From Hippasteria phrygiana (Eukaryota > Echinodermata > Asteroidea > Valvatida > Goniasteridae), in the NCBI GenBank assembly GCA_037893225.1, contig JAZGUH010000533.1, positions 1,612,001-1,676,000 of the forward strand: a DNA stretch of 64,000 bases, read 5' to 3'. Of the stretch, positions 23,906 to 35,600 are shown piece after piece; within the stretch, counting starts at the first letter, position 1; every line of letters starts with the position of its first letter. The notes beneath the pieces are model-generated. The model searched no databases and was not told where the DNA came from. It was given only the letters and a program-made list of their open reading frames with translations. A program made the position numbers and the translations under genes.

Positions 23906-25350
23906 TGGCCGGTAACCTGATTACATTAGGCAAGGTTTTTTGTGCTTTGTCTTGACTGCACGCTGGGCATTCTGATTCACGTGTTCTTACACCAGAACTT
24001 TGACTGTCTTTTTGCATAGAAGAGTCATTCCTTTTGAAAAGCTTGGTAGGTGTGTTGCTGCGGGTGTTGTATAATATTACAAATGTTGGAGCCCTCACAA
24101 TAACACAGTATATAAAGTTTAACATTCAGCTTATTAAACCAGCTTTTTAATTAAATTACTAAACTAAAAACAGGAGGAATTCTATTGTTGACACTTCTCA
24201 TTGATGACTGTGGCCGTTTGTTGAGTAAGATATCTTTAATTGTAATAAAGGAGCGTTTCAAACACCATTTACAACAGTTTAAAGTGATTCAGGTCATTCA
24301 GGCAGGGGTGGGACTGAGAAAACAGAGATAAGCATTGTGTACGCTGTCAGTGTATGCGTTGTCAAACTTGGAATGAAGCAAAATGGACTGGTGTTACACA
24401 ATAGCCTTCGTTTTAGAACCACTGAACCGAAACCACTGAACTTCACAGGAAAGAAAAAAATGTTTCGGCTCATCAATTCAATAAATGAATTTGAGAATTT
24501 TCATAAATTACGAAAATCCCGATACACCTCGAGAGGGAAATGTTTTTGGGGGATACCCTGTATGTGTACACGTGCATTCGTTTTTGATGTACAGGTATGT
24601 ACATAGATATAACGCCATAATGGGCTAGGCCAGCAGGCTTATAATAAAAGGCGGATACGTTTTTAAAAAAGGTTAAAAATGACGGATAGGCTAAACCCCT
24701 CAAACTGAAAGAATGACAAAGGTGTTCAAAATGACAGTTAGATAAAATAGATTGGTTAGGGTTACAATGTATTTGCATTTCGTCAAGTGTATAAGAGTGG
24801 AGCATTCAACCAGAAAACTTCCTTCAGATTCCTATTTCACCAGGCTTACTTTCCTTGTAATTTCGCCGGCGTTTATTTCTCTTTGGTTATTCCATCGTTT
24901 TTGTAATTGTTTTACTGAATATGAGACAGAATGTATGAGATGATATTCAGTAATAAATCATTATCAGCTTCCACATTTGTTTAGTGTCTTTTAAACATAT
25001 TATATTTTCAAGCAAACTTGAATCCTCGATGCTGATTGGTTGATCCATGGCTAACATCTGCTATTGTCTGTGATACTGTTGAAAATGTGGATACGTGGAA
25101 TTAGAGAATGTTAACTTGTTTCATTAAAAATGTAAAAAAAAAAAAAATCCTCATTAAACTGTCTTCTTATTGACTTGAGTAAGAAGAATATAATTTTAGT
25201 ACTCATCAGCAAATAAAATTGCCAGATCTTAGGACTGTTATTGATGCGTGCGCGTGTGCATGGTTTCGGTTTTAGTTTCGCGCACAGCGCTGTGCATGTT
25301 TCCTCTTTAATTACATCGCGTCAAGTTTGCTTGAAGTTAAATTTGTTTTC
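23906..25350. other. No gene seen
   Basis: AT-rich sequence inside the 6.85 kb insertion. ORFs of 60-110 codons occur on both strands but have no recognised domain, no codon bias that I can see and mutual overlap. A short A-run lies at about 25135-25147. Confidence 0.4.
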
Positions 25351-25466
25351 CCGCTCGTGCTCGTGGAACACGGAAAATGTAGTGCGGCTGTCTCCCATAT
25401 ACCACTTAGCCTTCTGCATATGGGACACAGGAGCACTACATTATTCCGAGTTACACTCGCGCTCGG
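25351..25466. repeat. 116 bp hairpin element with about 50 bp arms
   Basis: Left arm CCGCTCGTGCTCGTGGAACA continuing through GTAGTGC..TGTCTCCCATAT pairs with the reverse complement of the right arm, which ends in CTCGCGCTCGG. The loop is about 15 bp. MITE-like stem-loop; no clear target duplication found. Confidence 0.65.
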
Positions 25467-25949
25467 GGGATAATTAATAATACGATACATTCATAACTTT
25501 TCAAATACAGAAGAAAAGAAACGCCAGCTTCTTTTTGTTGAGGCCTTTCATGTTGAACTCCGTTTGGAGAGTAGGAGTCATCATCCTGTTAATATAAATG
25601 TTTGATAAAAAAGTCAATACATGTCATCATAAAGGAGCCATCTCTACCTGTTCAGCAAGTTACCAAAATATGCGTTAAAAAATAGACATCCAAATCTCTG
25701 TCCAGTAAGTTATTCAAATAGACATCCATACTTGTTATTATCAGTAAAAATAGACATACCTGTTCAGTACATTCCGTACCATGTCCCTCATATCGCTTCC
25801 TCCATTTTGTCTGCAGTAGGCAACCTTTAAAAAATAGCATTCAAAATAATAATTGATAATACCTTCATTGACAATGGCAAAAGCAACTACTGCCCTCTTT
25901 TTACCACCAATCTCATGCAGAACACTGACATTTGCGCAATAGGGGACAT

Positions 25950-26235
25950 TGAAAAAATGAGGACAATAGGGTCCCATTGCCAAAGGTCCCTGATTGCGAT
26001 TCGTGTACAAAATATATAGGAGGTCTTTCGAAAATGTATACAAACAAAAGGACAATGTACCAGATTGCCTTTGTTTACACAGTTTTGTGTGTGTGTGATC
26101 ATGTACATGTTCTTTATATACGTCCGAGGACAAAAGGAGACAGAAAATACAAAGGAAACTTTCAGTCCTCGCAAGTCAGTCTTTTGTTGAAATCGGTCCT
26201 CGGAAGTAAACATTCGTACTTAGTCTATGCATGGA
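25950..26235. repeat. Keyword repeat family, two adjacent copies
   Basis: The scaffold words GTGTACAAAA(T/C)ATAT and AGACAAAAGGACAAT plus TGTGTGTGTG recur here and at 48.1, 58.1-58.8 and 59.0 kb. The second half carries the pair CAGTCCTCGCAAG and TCGGTCCTCGGAAG plus inverse GTCCGAGGAC, the same keyword as the copy near 58.42 kb. Confidence 0.6.
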
Positions 26236-27724
26236 GGTAGGCATGGAGGTTGTACATGTACATGCCGTACCTGTACCCCGTGCGATGTAAACAAACCAGT
26301 CAGCATACATGTACATGTATTTCAGTGGGCCTACATTAACCTTGCAAAACGACATGGCAAGGAACCACCATGGCAAGGAACCATGCTGTGCTGCACTGCA
26401 TCATAAAGTACAAGATACTGCACAGTCCTATGGGCCTCATTAGGTATGCAAATCCTCTGGCCTGTGTATTGCTTCAAGTAGGAAAATAGGAACCAAGGAC
26501 AAAGGCATGGTCTGTGCTAACTGTATCATGTGTATGGACACCTATGTATATGCATGGTATATGTACATGTGTAGTCGAAAAGAGCAAGTCAAAAAACGTA
26601 GAAAAAAATGAAAACAAATGGCAGCATGCAAGAACAAGGAACTTATAAACTCTGTGGATAACATACACATGAACTGAAATGCAGGTAGTTTTTGACTCGA
26701 GCAATTTTGGACCGGTGCAATTGTTTCACAGTGGAATTTAATATAAAAAATTAAAAAACTTTGTCCACTGTAAAACAATAATTCCTGAAATCAAAGTAAA
26801 ACAAACTTGCATTTATATTAACCTATACATGTATGTCATTTCCACTCCTGCTTGCATGTCAAAAGTTATAAATAAATGTAACTTTTCCTACCTGGAAAGG
26901 AGAGAGATATAGTGCCCTTGGTAGTTGATGAACAACAGCAAGCTGCAAGGAACAGATTATGGGAATAACGGCATAGGCAGGCGCAGGCACTAATGCATGG
27001 CCGGCAAGCCAGGATTATCTGGACTCGGGGGTCAGTCCACTTTCCAGTAGGGGTTGCCACGGCAATGGGACGAATGAGACCTGTTGATTTAATTTGAGAA
27101 CGGGGATTTTCTGATCTAAATGAGGGGGCCTCATTTACGTATTTACGTATATACATTGAGGTATTTGGTGTACAACTATACTAGTGAAATGACTTCTGTT
27201 TTACGATAAATACAAACAATAATATTCGTCGCAATTTGAAAAGTCACCGCTCATCACTCAAAGTCGAAAGTCCAAAAGAGAACTGCACGTTCACGTGTTG
27301 CATGAAGGCCTGCACTGGCCGGGCGCCACAGCCATGTAACCAATAAGGTTACGCGAGGCGCGTGCACGCGGGCGTGACACCCTGTGGCCACTTGCATTTT
27401 TTTCCGCCAAAAAAACTTGGGCTTTTAGTTTTATTTCATGGCTTTTAGTTTTCGTTGTTTTTTTGTCACGGCAGCTGGAGTACACACGACTATTAGTCCG
27501 TAATTGCAATACGATTTATTTTAATTCAAAACACGAAGGAAAAAAATCACTGATTAAAATACTAAAAATCTTTTTTCCACGAAGTGGAAAGTTGGTTTTA
27601 CTCACCTTTTCTTGACTGATTTTCGTAACGCGTTAAAGCGTAAACTGTCGTTTGCAAGGTGACATGTTATGCTCAGCGTCTGTTACCCGTCAGCACATCC
27701 TTTCACATAACGCAGGAAACGTCG
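26236..27724. other. No gene seen
   Basis: Contains several ACATGTACATG words, a short GGCAAGGAACCA direct repeat (about 26356-26385) and a GC-rich patch near 27310-27385. No supported ORF or RNA gene. Confidence 0.4.
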
Positions 27725-29250
27725 GGTAGGAAGAAAGACGTCTTAAAGACGTCGTTTTTCGGTCACGGCCGCTGTAGTACACACAACTAGATAACGACCG
27801 TAAAACGACGTCTTTAAGACGTAGTGTTTTTGTTCGGTTTTGGAGGGTGGAGATGAGTTTACGGGTAGTGAAAAAGATGTCTTTAAGACGTCGTTTTTTT
27901 GTCACAACCACTGTAGCACACACGACTAGATAACGACCGCAAAACGACGTCGTAAAGACGTCGCGTTTTTGTTGTTTGTTGGGAGCGGGTGGGGATGAGT
28001 TTTCGGGTAGGAAGAAAGACGTCTTTAAGACGTCGTTTTTTGGTTACGGCCACTGTAGTACACACGACTAGATAACAACCATAAAACAACGTCATAAAGA
28101 CGTCGTGTTTTTGTTGTTTTTCAGGTGGGCGGGTGGGGATGAGTTTTCGGATGGGAAGAAAGACGTCTTTAAGACGTCTTTTTTTTTTCGGTCACGGCCG
28201 CTGTAGTACACACAATTAGATAACGACCGTAAAACGACGTCTTTAAGACGTAGTGTTTTTGTTCAGTTTTGGAGGGTGGAGATGAGTTTACGGGTAGTGA
28301 AAAAGACGTCTTTAAGACGTCGTTTTTTGGTCACGGCCACTGTAGTACACACGACTAGATAATGACCAAAAAACGACGTCATAAAGACGTCGTATTTTTG
28401 TTGTTTTCAGGGGGGCGGACGGGGATGAGTTTTCGGGTAGGGAGAAAGACGTCTTTAAGACGTCGTTTTTTGGTCACCGCCGCTGTAGAACCCACGACTA
28501 AATAACGACCGTAAAACGACGTCGTAAAGACGTCAGGTTTTTTTGGTATTTTTTTGGCGGGTGGGGATGAGTTTACAGGTAGGAAGAAAGACGTCTTTAA
28601 GACGTCGTTTTTTGGTTACGGCCACTGTAGTACACACGACTAGATAACCATAAAACAACGTCATAAAGACGTCGTGTTTTTGTTGTTTTTCAGGTGGGCG
28701 GGTGGGGATGGGTTTTCGGATGGGAAGAAAGACGTCTTTAAGACGTCTTTAAGACGTCTTTTTTTTTCGGTCACGGCCGCTGTAGTACACACAATTAGAT
28801 AACGACCGTAAAACGACGTCTTTAAGACGTAGTGGTTTTTGTTCAGTTTTGGAGGGTGGAGATGAGTTTACGGGTAGTGAAAAAGACGTCTTTAAGACGT
28901 CGTTTTTTGGTCACGGCCACTGTAGTACACATGACTAGATAACGACCAAAAAACGACGTCATAAAGACGTCGTATTTTTGTTGTTTTCAGGGGGGCGGAC
29001 GGGGATGAGTTTTCGGGTAGGGAGAAAGACGTCTTTAAGACGTCGTTTTTTGGTCACCGCCGCTGTAGAACCCACGACTAAATAACGACCGTAAAACGAC
29101 GTCGTAAAGACGTCAGGTTTTTTTGGTATTTTTTTGGCGGGTGGGGATGAGTTTACAGGTAGGGAAAAAGACGTCTTTAAGACGTCGTTTTTGGGTCACG
29201 ACCGCTCAAGTAAGCACGACCAGATAACGACCAAAAAAAGACGTCTTTTC
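27725..29250. repeat. Right GACGTC tandem array, about 11 units of about 145 bp
   Basis: Each unit holds AAAGACGTCTTTAAGACGTC, a (G/C)CACTGTAGTACACACGACT word, GATAACGACC, a second GACGTC pair and a G-rich GGGTGGGGATGAGTTT end. A higher-order period of about 570-580 bp is visible: the unit starting with ATGGGAAGAAA at 28151 recurs at 28720, and the variant GTAGAACCCACGACT at about 28486 recurs at 29066. It forms the right sub-terminal part of the 6.85 kb insertion. Confidence 0.85.
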
Positions 29251-29270
29251 AACGTCGTGTGCCCACTGGG

Positions 29271-30884
29271 ATATGGTTTCACCCGTCGAATAATACCCAA
29301 TTTTGCTTGTACAGTACTCACAACCTTGTCTATCTGATCAGTCCATTTCATCTCATCATCAATGATGACACCAAGACATTTAGTTTTATGAACTCTTTTA
29401 AGAACAGTGTCATTTACCTCCACTCTGAAATCAACAACGCCCTTAAGTTTTGCTCTAGTTCCTATGATCATAACATTGGTTTTATCATAATTTAAAACAA
29501 GACGATTTGTGTTCAGCCAACCAGAGATCTGCGTCAAAGCAACAGATAATTTTTGTTCAACATCCGCAGTCGACTTGCCATTAACTGTAAGAGTTGTGTC
29601 GTCAGCATACATGTCAACAGTACCGTTACTGACCGACGAAGGCATAGAGTTAACATATATAGAAAACAAAAGTGGACCTAAAATAGAACCTTGTGGAACT
29701 CCATTAACAACACTCTTAGATTTGGAATAAGCTTTGTTCAAATAAACTCTTTGTGTGCGACCTGACAAGTAGCTGGAGAACCACTTCAAAGCACTCGCTG
29801 AGCAGCCAAGTGAGCTTAATTTAGCCAGAAGAATGTTGTGGTTAACCGTATCAAAAGCTTTTCTGAGGTCTATGAAAGCCACTCCTGTCAGGTCACCACA
29901 TTCAACATATTTGCTCCATTGATTGACCAGTTTGGCAAGAATTGTGGTTGTGGAATGCATTGGGCGAAATCCTGACTGATTAGGATGCATAAGTTCAAGT
30001 TCATTAATAAATTCATACAACTGATCACAAACGGCTCGCTCTAGGATCTTACTTGCAATTGACAGGATAGAAATAGGACGATAGTTACCTACATCAGAGG
30101 TATTGCCAGACTTAAAGATTGGTATCACTTTGGCACTCTTCAATCCTTCAGGGACATATCCATGCATTAAGGACATATTTATGATTTTGGTTAAGGAATG
30201 TAGGATGGCAGGGCAAGCAATTTTTAGTAAACGACAGCTGAGTTGATCATCCCCTGTAGCTTTGTTAACATTCATAGTCAGGAGAGTTTTTTCAACAAAA
30301 GCAGGCGAGACAGGCCTGAGATTAAAAGCGCAGTCATTGCGACCAGATCCATCAGTGAACACAGTGGGTGTTGTGACAGGCAAGTCTTTTGTGACGTTAT
30401 GTGCACAAGTCACAAAATAGTCATTGAATGCATTAGCAATCTGACCACCCTCCCTGCAGTCCGATCCATTGACCTTAATCGAACTGGGGAGAATACGGCC
30501 TTGCTTTGGAGTTACTTCTTTAAGGCAACTCCAAATCTTTTTGCTGTTGCCAACATTATCACGGATCATATGTGTAACTTTATTACGTAAGCATTTGTAC
30601 TCTTTCCATAAATTCTGACAATTATGTTTGACAGCAGCCTTATGGATCTGATCACGTTCTTTCATCAGATTAACAATATCGTCTGTGATCCAAGGACAAG
30701 CATTATGCCTAATTTTCTTTTTACAGAGTGGGGCATGCAGGTTCACAATATCGATAAAAACATTTAACCAGGTTCGCCAGGCTAGTTCAATGTCAGTTAT
30801 GTTAACAATAACATCCCATGGTACATTTACCAAATCATTAATAAAATCACGGACATTCATCTTCTTGAATGGTCTATACTCCAT
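29271..30884 (-). pseudogene. LINE ORF2 reverse transcriptase fragment
   Basis: About 538 residues of a non-LTR reverse transcriptase of the CR1/L2/Rex-like group. Motifs in order: NYRPISILS near residue 267, QSGFRP near 303, FIDLRKAFD at 337-345 (catalytic Asp), GVPQGSILGPLLF at 395-407, YADD at 426-429 (catalytic pair), then LNYDKT and the thumb-like region. The endonuclease domain is missing: the first ATG at 30884 is near the apparent 5' truncation point. At the other end the frame is cut by the 6.85 kb insertion, and the C-terminus resumes at 22424. A 5'-truncated, interrupted copy; not active. Confidence 0.9.
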
Positions 30885-30984
30885 ATAATTGTGTTATCCC
30901 TGCACTTCTTTGTAAATTTAAACATTATGCTGGTCTCTAGCCCAACGCACCAGTCGAAACAGGCTAACACATTCTTTTATGCAG

Positions 30985-31092
30985 GTTGTCGGAACATAGG
31001 GGTGTCGGAAGATACGTTAAGTGGTCGGAACATAGGGGTGTCGGGACGTAGGTTGAGTGGTCGGAATATAGGGGTGTCGGAACGTAGAGCAG
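30985..31092. repeat. Minisatellite of GGAACATAGGGGTGTCGG words
   Basis: Four units of GTCGGAACATAGGGGTGTCG separated by about 10-20 bp, the inverse of the 21155-21290 array. The same words at both inner ends of the inverted pair support a common element. Confidence 0.75.
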
Positions 31093-31393
31093 TCACCCAG
31101 AAGGTCCCGAGTTACCGTGGGGTTCAACCTCGAGATACCGGTTGTTTAACTGTGAATCTGCAAACGTAAACGTCTCATCGACCACCAACCTATACATTGT
31201 AGAAACCTACATGCACGCACAATGACCCTATGACCCTATGACCCCTGCCATACGCCTCGGAGTTTCTCTTAAATGAGCCTGTTTTTTTCTGGGTCAATGC
31301 ACATCCGACATTGTTAATCACCAGAGCAGGTCTGCGGCCAAGAACGCACACAACAGAGCCACAATCCACCCCAATCTACTGCTAGCCCCAGAG

Positions 31394-31411
31394 CCCCCCC
31401 CCCCCCCCCCC
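31394..31411. repeat. C homopolymer run
   Basis: Run of about 17 C just left of the MITE. Length is likely unreliable in the assembly. Confidence 0.8.
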
Positions 31412-31428
31412 GCCAATGTGGCTATGGC

Positions 31429-31663
31429 CAAGGGCGGATCCAGAACACAATTTGTTTGGGGGGGGGGCCCAAACATTCTTTTTTTGCAATTTTTTTGGAG
31501 GGGCCAAAAAAAAATTTGGCTGAGTTTTGTGAGTGGGTGTAGGCCTACGCAGTGGCTGCCTTTTTGCGACGACAGTTTAAAAAAAATTGGTGGTTTTTTT
31601 TTTTTGGGGGGGGGGGGCATGGCCCCCTTTGCCCCCCCCCCCCCCCCCCTGGATCCGCCCTTG
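31429..31663. mobile_element. hAT-type MITE with 8 bp target duplication
   Basis: Ends are CAAGGGCGGATCCAG and its inverse CTGGATCCGCCCTTG. The 8 bp GCTATGGC is present on both sides (31421-31428 and 31664-31671). An 8 bp duplication with CA(A/G)GG.. termini is the hAT-superfamily signature. The interior is G/C homopolymers and low-complexity sequence, with no transposase. The left arm of the inverted repeat shows the empty site. Confidence 0.85.
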
Positions 31664-31900
31664 GCTATGGCGACATCAAAGGCGTTTTATTTGAATGTGA
31701 CCTTTATGGGATGTATCGGTTTACCTGTGTTTAAAATGTGGCACATAATTGCAAATTACGATCGATGGGAAAAGTGCGATCGATCCATGTATAGAAAACC
31801 GTCCGATCAACGTATAAAAGACTGATCGATGTAAAAGACCAATCGATGTGTTGCTTTGAGTTTATGCCTCTTTGGCGTTCCATACGGATTCTCACATGGG

Positions 31901-32241
31901 AAAACGTGCGCACAAATTAATGGGACGTCAGCATATCAGCAAATATTTAAGAAAAGAAACAGGTCCCATTACCATCCTGTTGGCAACGTTTTCTCCTGCT
32001 GTTAGTAATTCGGAAACCTTGCTCCTTTTTCACGGCATCCAGAACGACAAATTTCCATAAGTACGGACCATAAATTGTAATATACAAATGTATATGTGAA
32101 AACTCAGTGCTGTCGGGTGCCCGAAATCTCCCAAGTCCCAACCCCTTTAAAGTTTATGACAATATTGGTCTCGGTCTTGGTCTCGGACTGCCTGGTCTTG
32201 ACTACAACACTGACACCATGTCATGGCAGCGTTCTACTCAC
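31901..32241. other. No gene seen; probable intron of the candidate gene at 32242-32412
   Basis: Ordinary sequence. GGTCTCGGTCTTGGTCTCGG at about 32167 is a local short repeat. No exon recognised. Confidence 0.35.
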
Positions 32242-32412
32242 CAGGGTCATCTGGTATTTATCACCAATGTCATTTCCTTGGTCAAATTCACCGCTGGCGA
32301 ATTGTGAAAAAACATCACACAACTTCGTCGAACTATCTGCCACTGTTCTAGCGTACCACGGCTTAACAACCTTCTTCGCCGTACGAATGCTAACGCACAC
32401 AAATATAGGCAT
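32242..32412 (-). CDS. Candidate first coding exon, unknown protein
   Basis: An ATG at 32412 opens 57 codons ending in GATGACCCTG followed by a strong splice donor GTGAGT on the minus strand (exon end at 32242). The peptide begins MPIFVCVSIRTAKKVVKPWY and is rich in polar residues with DNA-like codon balance, unlike the repeat-derived ORFs around it. I do not recognise the family. Downstream exons would lie at lower coordinates, in the repeat-rich 20-32 kb region, and I could not find them. An alternative is that the acceptor GCGTTAG before CATTCGTACG makes it an internal exon. Confidence 0.35.
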
Positions 32413-32576
32413 ATTCGTGTGTTTCAGCAAATAAAAGCAACAAATTCGTCACATGGTGGGGTTGGCGTGAAACAGCTGGGTGGTTCCAAAACTACTTCGG
32501 CTGACATGCCATAAAAACGAAGTACGGGTACCAAATTGCACAAAAAGCTTCATGTAGGCGCAATTTCAGTCGTTTT

Positions 32577-32578
<2 letters not shown>

Positions 32579-32609
<31 letters not shown>
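32579..32609. repeat. (TA)n microsatellite
   Basis: About 24 bp of alternating TA with one G interruption, just before the satellite begins. Confidence 0.9.
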
Positions 32610-32689
32610 ATGCTGCTACCGTAGCTGAAGCACACCAATTTTTGTTTAGCGACTGTGTATTATACTACGAAAAGCGCCGGGCTCATACT

Positions 32690-35600
32690 CAATTAGACTT
32701 TACTAATTAGTATTTGGATGAAGCCTATACCAAAATAAAGTGTGCCCAGAAGCATGGTCTTGCAGATTATGAAATAGAAGTTGGAGTTTTTGATAACATG
32801 TGAAGTACACTTTGTTTTAACGGGGTAGTTATGTACGCAGCCGAAAAAACGCATTACAATAGTGCAGTGAAAACGGGGTATCTGTAACGGGCTAATTAGG
32901 CATTAATTAGTGTTCGGATGAAGCCTGTACCAAAATAAAGTGTGCATAGAAGCATGGTCTTGTAGATTATGAAATAAAAGTTGGAGTTTTTCATAACATG
33001 TGAGGTACACTTTGTTTTAAAGGGTTAGTGATGTATACGCAGCAGTGAAAAACGGGGTATCTTTAACGGGCTAATTAGGCACTAATTAGTGTTCGGCTGA
33101 AGCCTATACCAAAATTAAGTGTGCCCAGAAGCATGGTCTTGTAGATTATGAAATAAAAGTTGGAGTTTTTCATAACATGTGAGGTACACTTTGTTTTAAA
33201 GGGTTAGTGATGTACGCAGCCGAAAAGAAGGCATTACAATAGTGCAGTGAAAACGGGGTATCTTTAACCGACTAATTAGGCACTAATTAGTTTTCGGCTG
33301 AAGCCTGTACCAAAATAAAGTGTGCCCAGAAGCATGGTCTTGTAGATTATGAAATAGAAGTTGGAGTTGTTCATAACATGTGAGGTACACTTTGTTTTAA
33401 ATGTTAGTGATGTACGCAGCCGAAAAAGAGGCATTATGCAGTGAAAACGGGGTATCTTTAACGGGCTAATTGGGCACTAATTAGTGTTCGGCTGAAGCCT
33501 ATACCAAAATTAAGTGTGCCCAGGAGCATGGCCTTGTAGATTATGAAATAAAAGTTGGATTTTGTCATAACATGTGAGGTACACTTTGTTTTAAAGGGTT
33601 AGTGGTGTGCGCAGCCGAAAAGAAGGCATTACAATAGTGCAGTGAAAACGGGGTATCTTTAACGGGCTAATTAGGCACTAATTAGTGTTCGGATGAAGCC
33701 TATACCAAAATCAATTGTGCCCAGAAGCATGGTCTTGTAGATTATGAAATAAAAGTTGGATTTTTTCATAACATGTGAGGTACACTTTGTTTTAAAGGGT
33801 TAGTGATGTATACGCAGCAGTGAAAAACGGGTATCTTTAACGGGCTAATTAGGCACTAATTAGTGTTCGGCTGAAGCCTATACCAAAATTGAGTGTGCCC
33901 AGAAGCATGGTCTTGCAGATTATGAAATAAAAGTTGGAGTTTTTCATAACATGTGAGGTACATTTTGTTTTAAATGTTAGTGATGTACGCAGCCGAAAAG
34001 AAGGCATTACAATAGTGCAGTGAAAACGGGGTATCTTTAACGGGCTAATTAGGCACTAATTAGTTTTCGGATGAAGCCTATACCAAAATAAAGTGTGCCC
34101 AGAAGCATGGTCTTGTAGATTATGAAATAGAAGTTGGATTTTTTCATAACATGTGAGGTACACTTTGTTTTAAAGGGTTAGTGATGTACGCAGCCGAAAA
34201 GAAGGCATTACAATAGTGCACTGAAAACGGGGTATATTTAACGGGCTAATTAGGCACTAATTAGTGTTCGGATGAAGCCTATACCAAAATTAAGTGTGCC
34301 CAGAAGCATGGTCTTGTAGATTATGAAATAAAAATTGGAGTTTTTGATAACATGTGAGGTACACTTTGTTTTAACGGGATAGTTATGTACGCAGCCGAAA
34401 AAACGCATTACAATAGTGCAGTGAAAACGGGGTATCTTTAACGGGCTAATTAGGCACTAATTAGTGTTCGGCTGAAGCCTATACCAAAATTAAGTGTGTC
34501 CAGAAGCATGGTCTTGTAGATTATGAAATAAAAGTTGGAGTTTTTTGTAACATGTGAGGTACACTTTGTTTTAAAGGGTTAGTGATGTACGCAGCCGAAA
34601 AGAAGGCATTACAATAGTGCAGTGAAAACGGGGTATCTTTAACGGGCTAATTAGGCACTAATTAGTGTTCGGATGAAGCCTATACCAAAATTAAGTGTGC
34701 CCAGAAGCATGGTCTTGTAGATTATGAAATAAAAGTTGGAGTTTTTGATAACATGTGAGGTACACTTTGTTTTAAAGGGTTAGTGATGTACGCAGCCGAA
34801 AAGAAGGCATTACAATAGTGCAGTGAAAACGGGGTATCTTTAACCGACTAATTAGGCACTAATTAGTTTTCGGCTGAAGCCTGTACCAAAATAAAGTTTG
34901 CCCAGAAGCATGGTCTTGTAGATTATGAAATAGAAGTTGGAGTTTTTCATAACATGTGAGGTACACTTTGTTTTAAATGTTAGTGATGTACGCAGCCGAA
35001 AAGAAGGCATTATGCAGTGAAAACGGGGTAGCTTTAACGGGCTAATTGGGCACTAATTAGTTTTCGGATGAAGCCTATACCAAAATAAAGTGTGCCCAGA
35101 AGCATGGTCTTGTAGATTATGAAATAAAAGTTTGGGTTTTTCATAACATGTGAGGTACACTTTGTTTTAAAGGGTTAGTGATGTATACGCAGCAGTGAAA
35201 AACGGGGCGTCTTTAACGGGCTAATTAGGCACTAATTAGTGTTCGGCTGAAGCCTATACCAAAATTAAGTGTGCCCAGAAGCATGGTCTTGTAGATTATG
35301 AAATAAAAGTTGGATTTTTTCATAACATGTGAGGTACACTTTGTTTTAAAGGGTTAGTGATGTACGCAGCCGAAAAGAAGGCATTACAATAGTGCAGTGA
35401 AAACGGGGTATCTTTAACGGGCTAATTAGGCACTAATTAGTGTTCGGATGAAGCCTATACCAAAATTAAGTGTGCCCAGAAGCATGGTCTTGTAAATTAT
35501 GAAATAAAAGTTGGAGTTTTTGATAACATGTGAGGTACACTTTGTTTTAACGGGGTAGTTATGTACGCAGCCGAAAAAACGCATTACAATAGTGCATGAA

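Larger units (their letters stand above)
22425..29270. mobile_element. 6.85 kb insertion with CCCAGTGGGCACA termini
   Basis: Both ends begin CCCAGTGGGCACA(A/C)GACGT in inverted orientation and sit precisely inside the LINE reading frame. ATAT lies on both sides (22421-22424 and 29271-29274). A 2 bp AT duplication would put the two LINE halves back in frame, whereas 4 bp would not, so the true target duplication length is uncertain. The termini run into GACGTC-rich repeat arrays. The 4.7 kb interior has no recognisable transposase, so the element looks non-autonomous and carries other repeats. The family is not identified. Confidence 0.75.
30970..31900 (-). repeat. Right arm of the long inverted repeat (partner 20774-21290)
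   Basis: The reverse complement matches the left arm over its whole length. It is longer because a 235 bp hAT-type MITE and homopolymer C/G runs are inserted in it. Removing the MITE and one 8 bp duplicate restores colinearity with the left arm. Confidence 0.7.

Noticed and set aside
31318..31825. Proline- and glycine-rich ORFs around 31.3-31.8 kb
   Set aside because: They run through C/G homopolymers and the hAT-type MITE.
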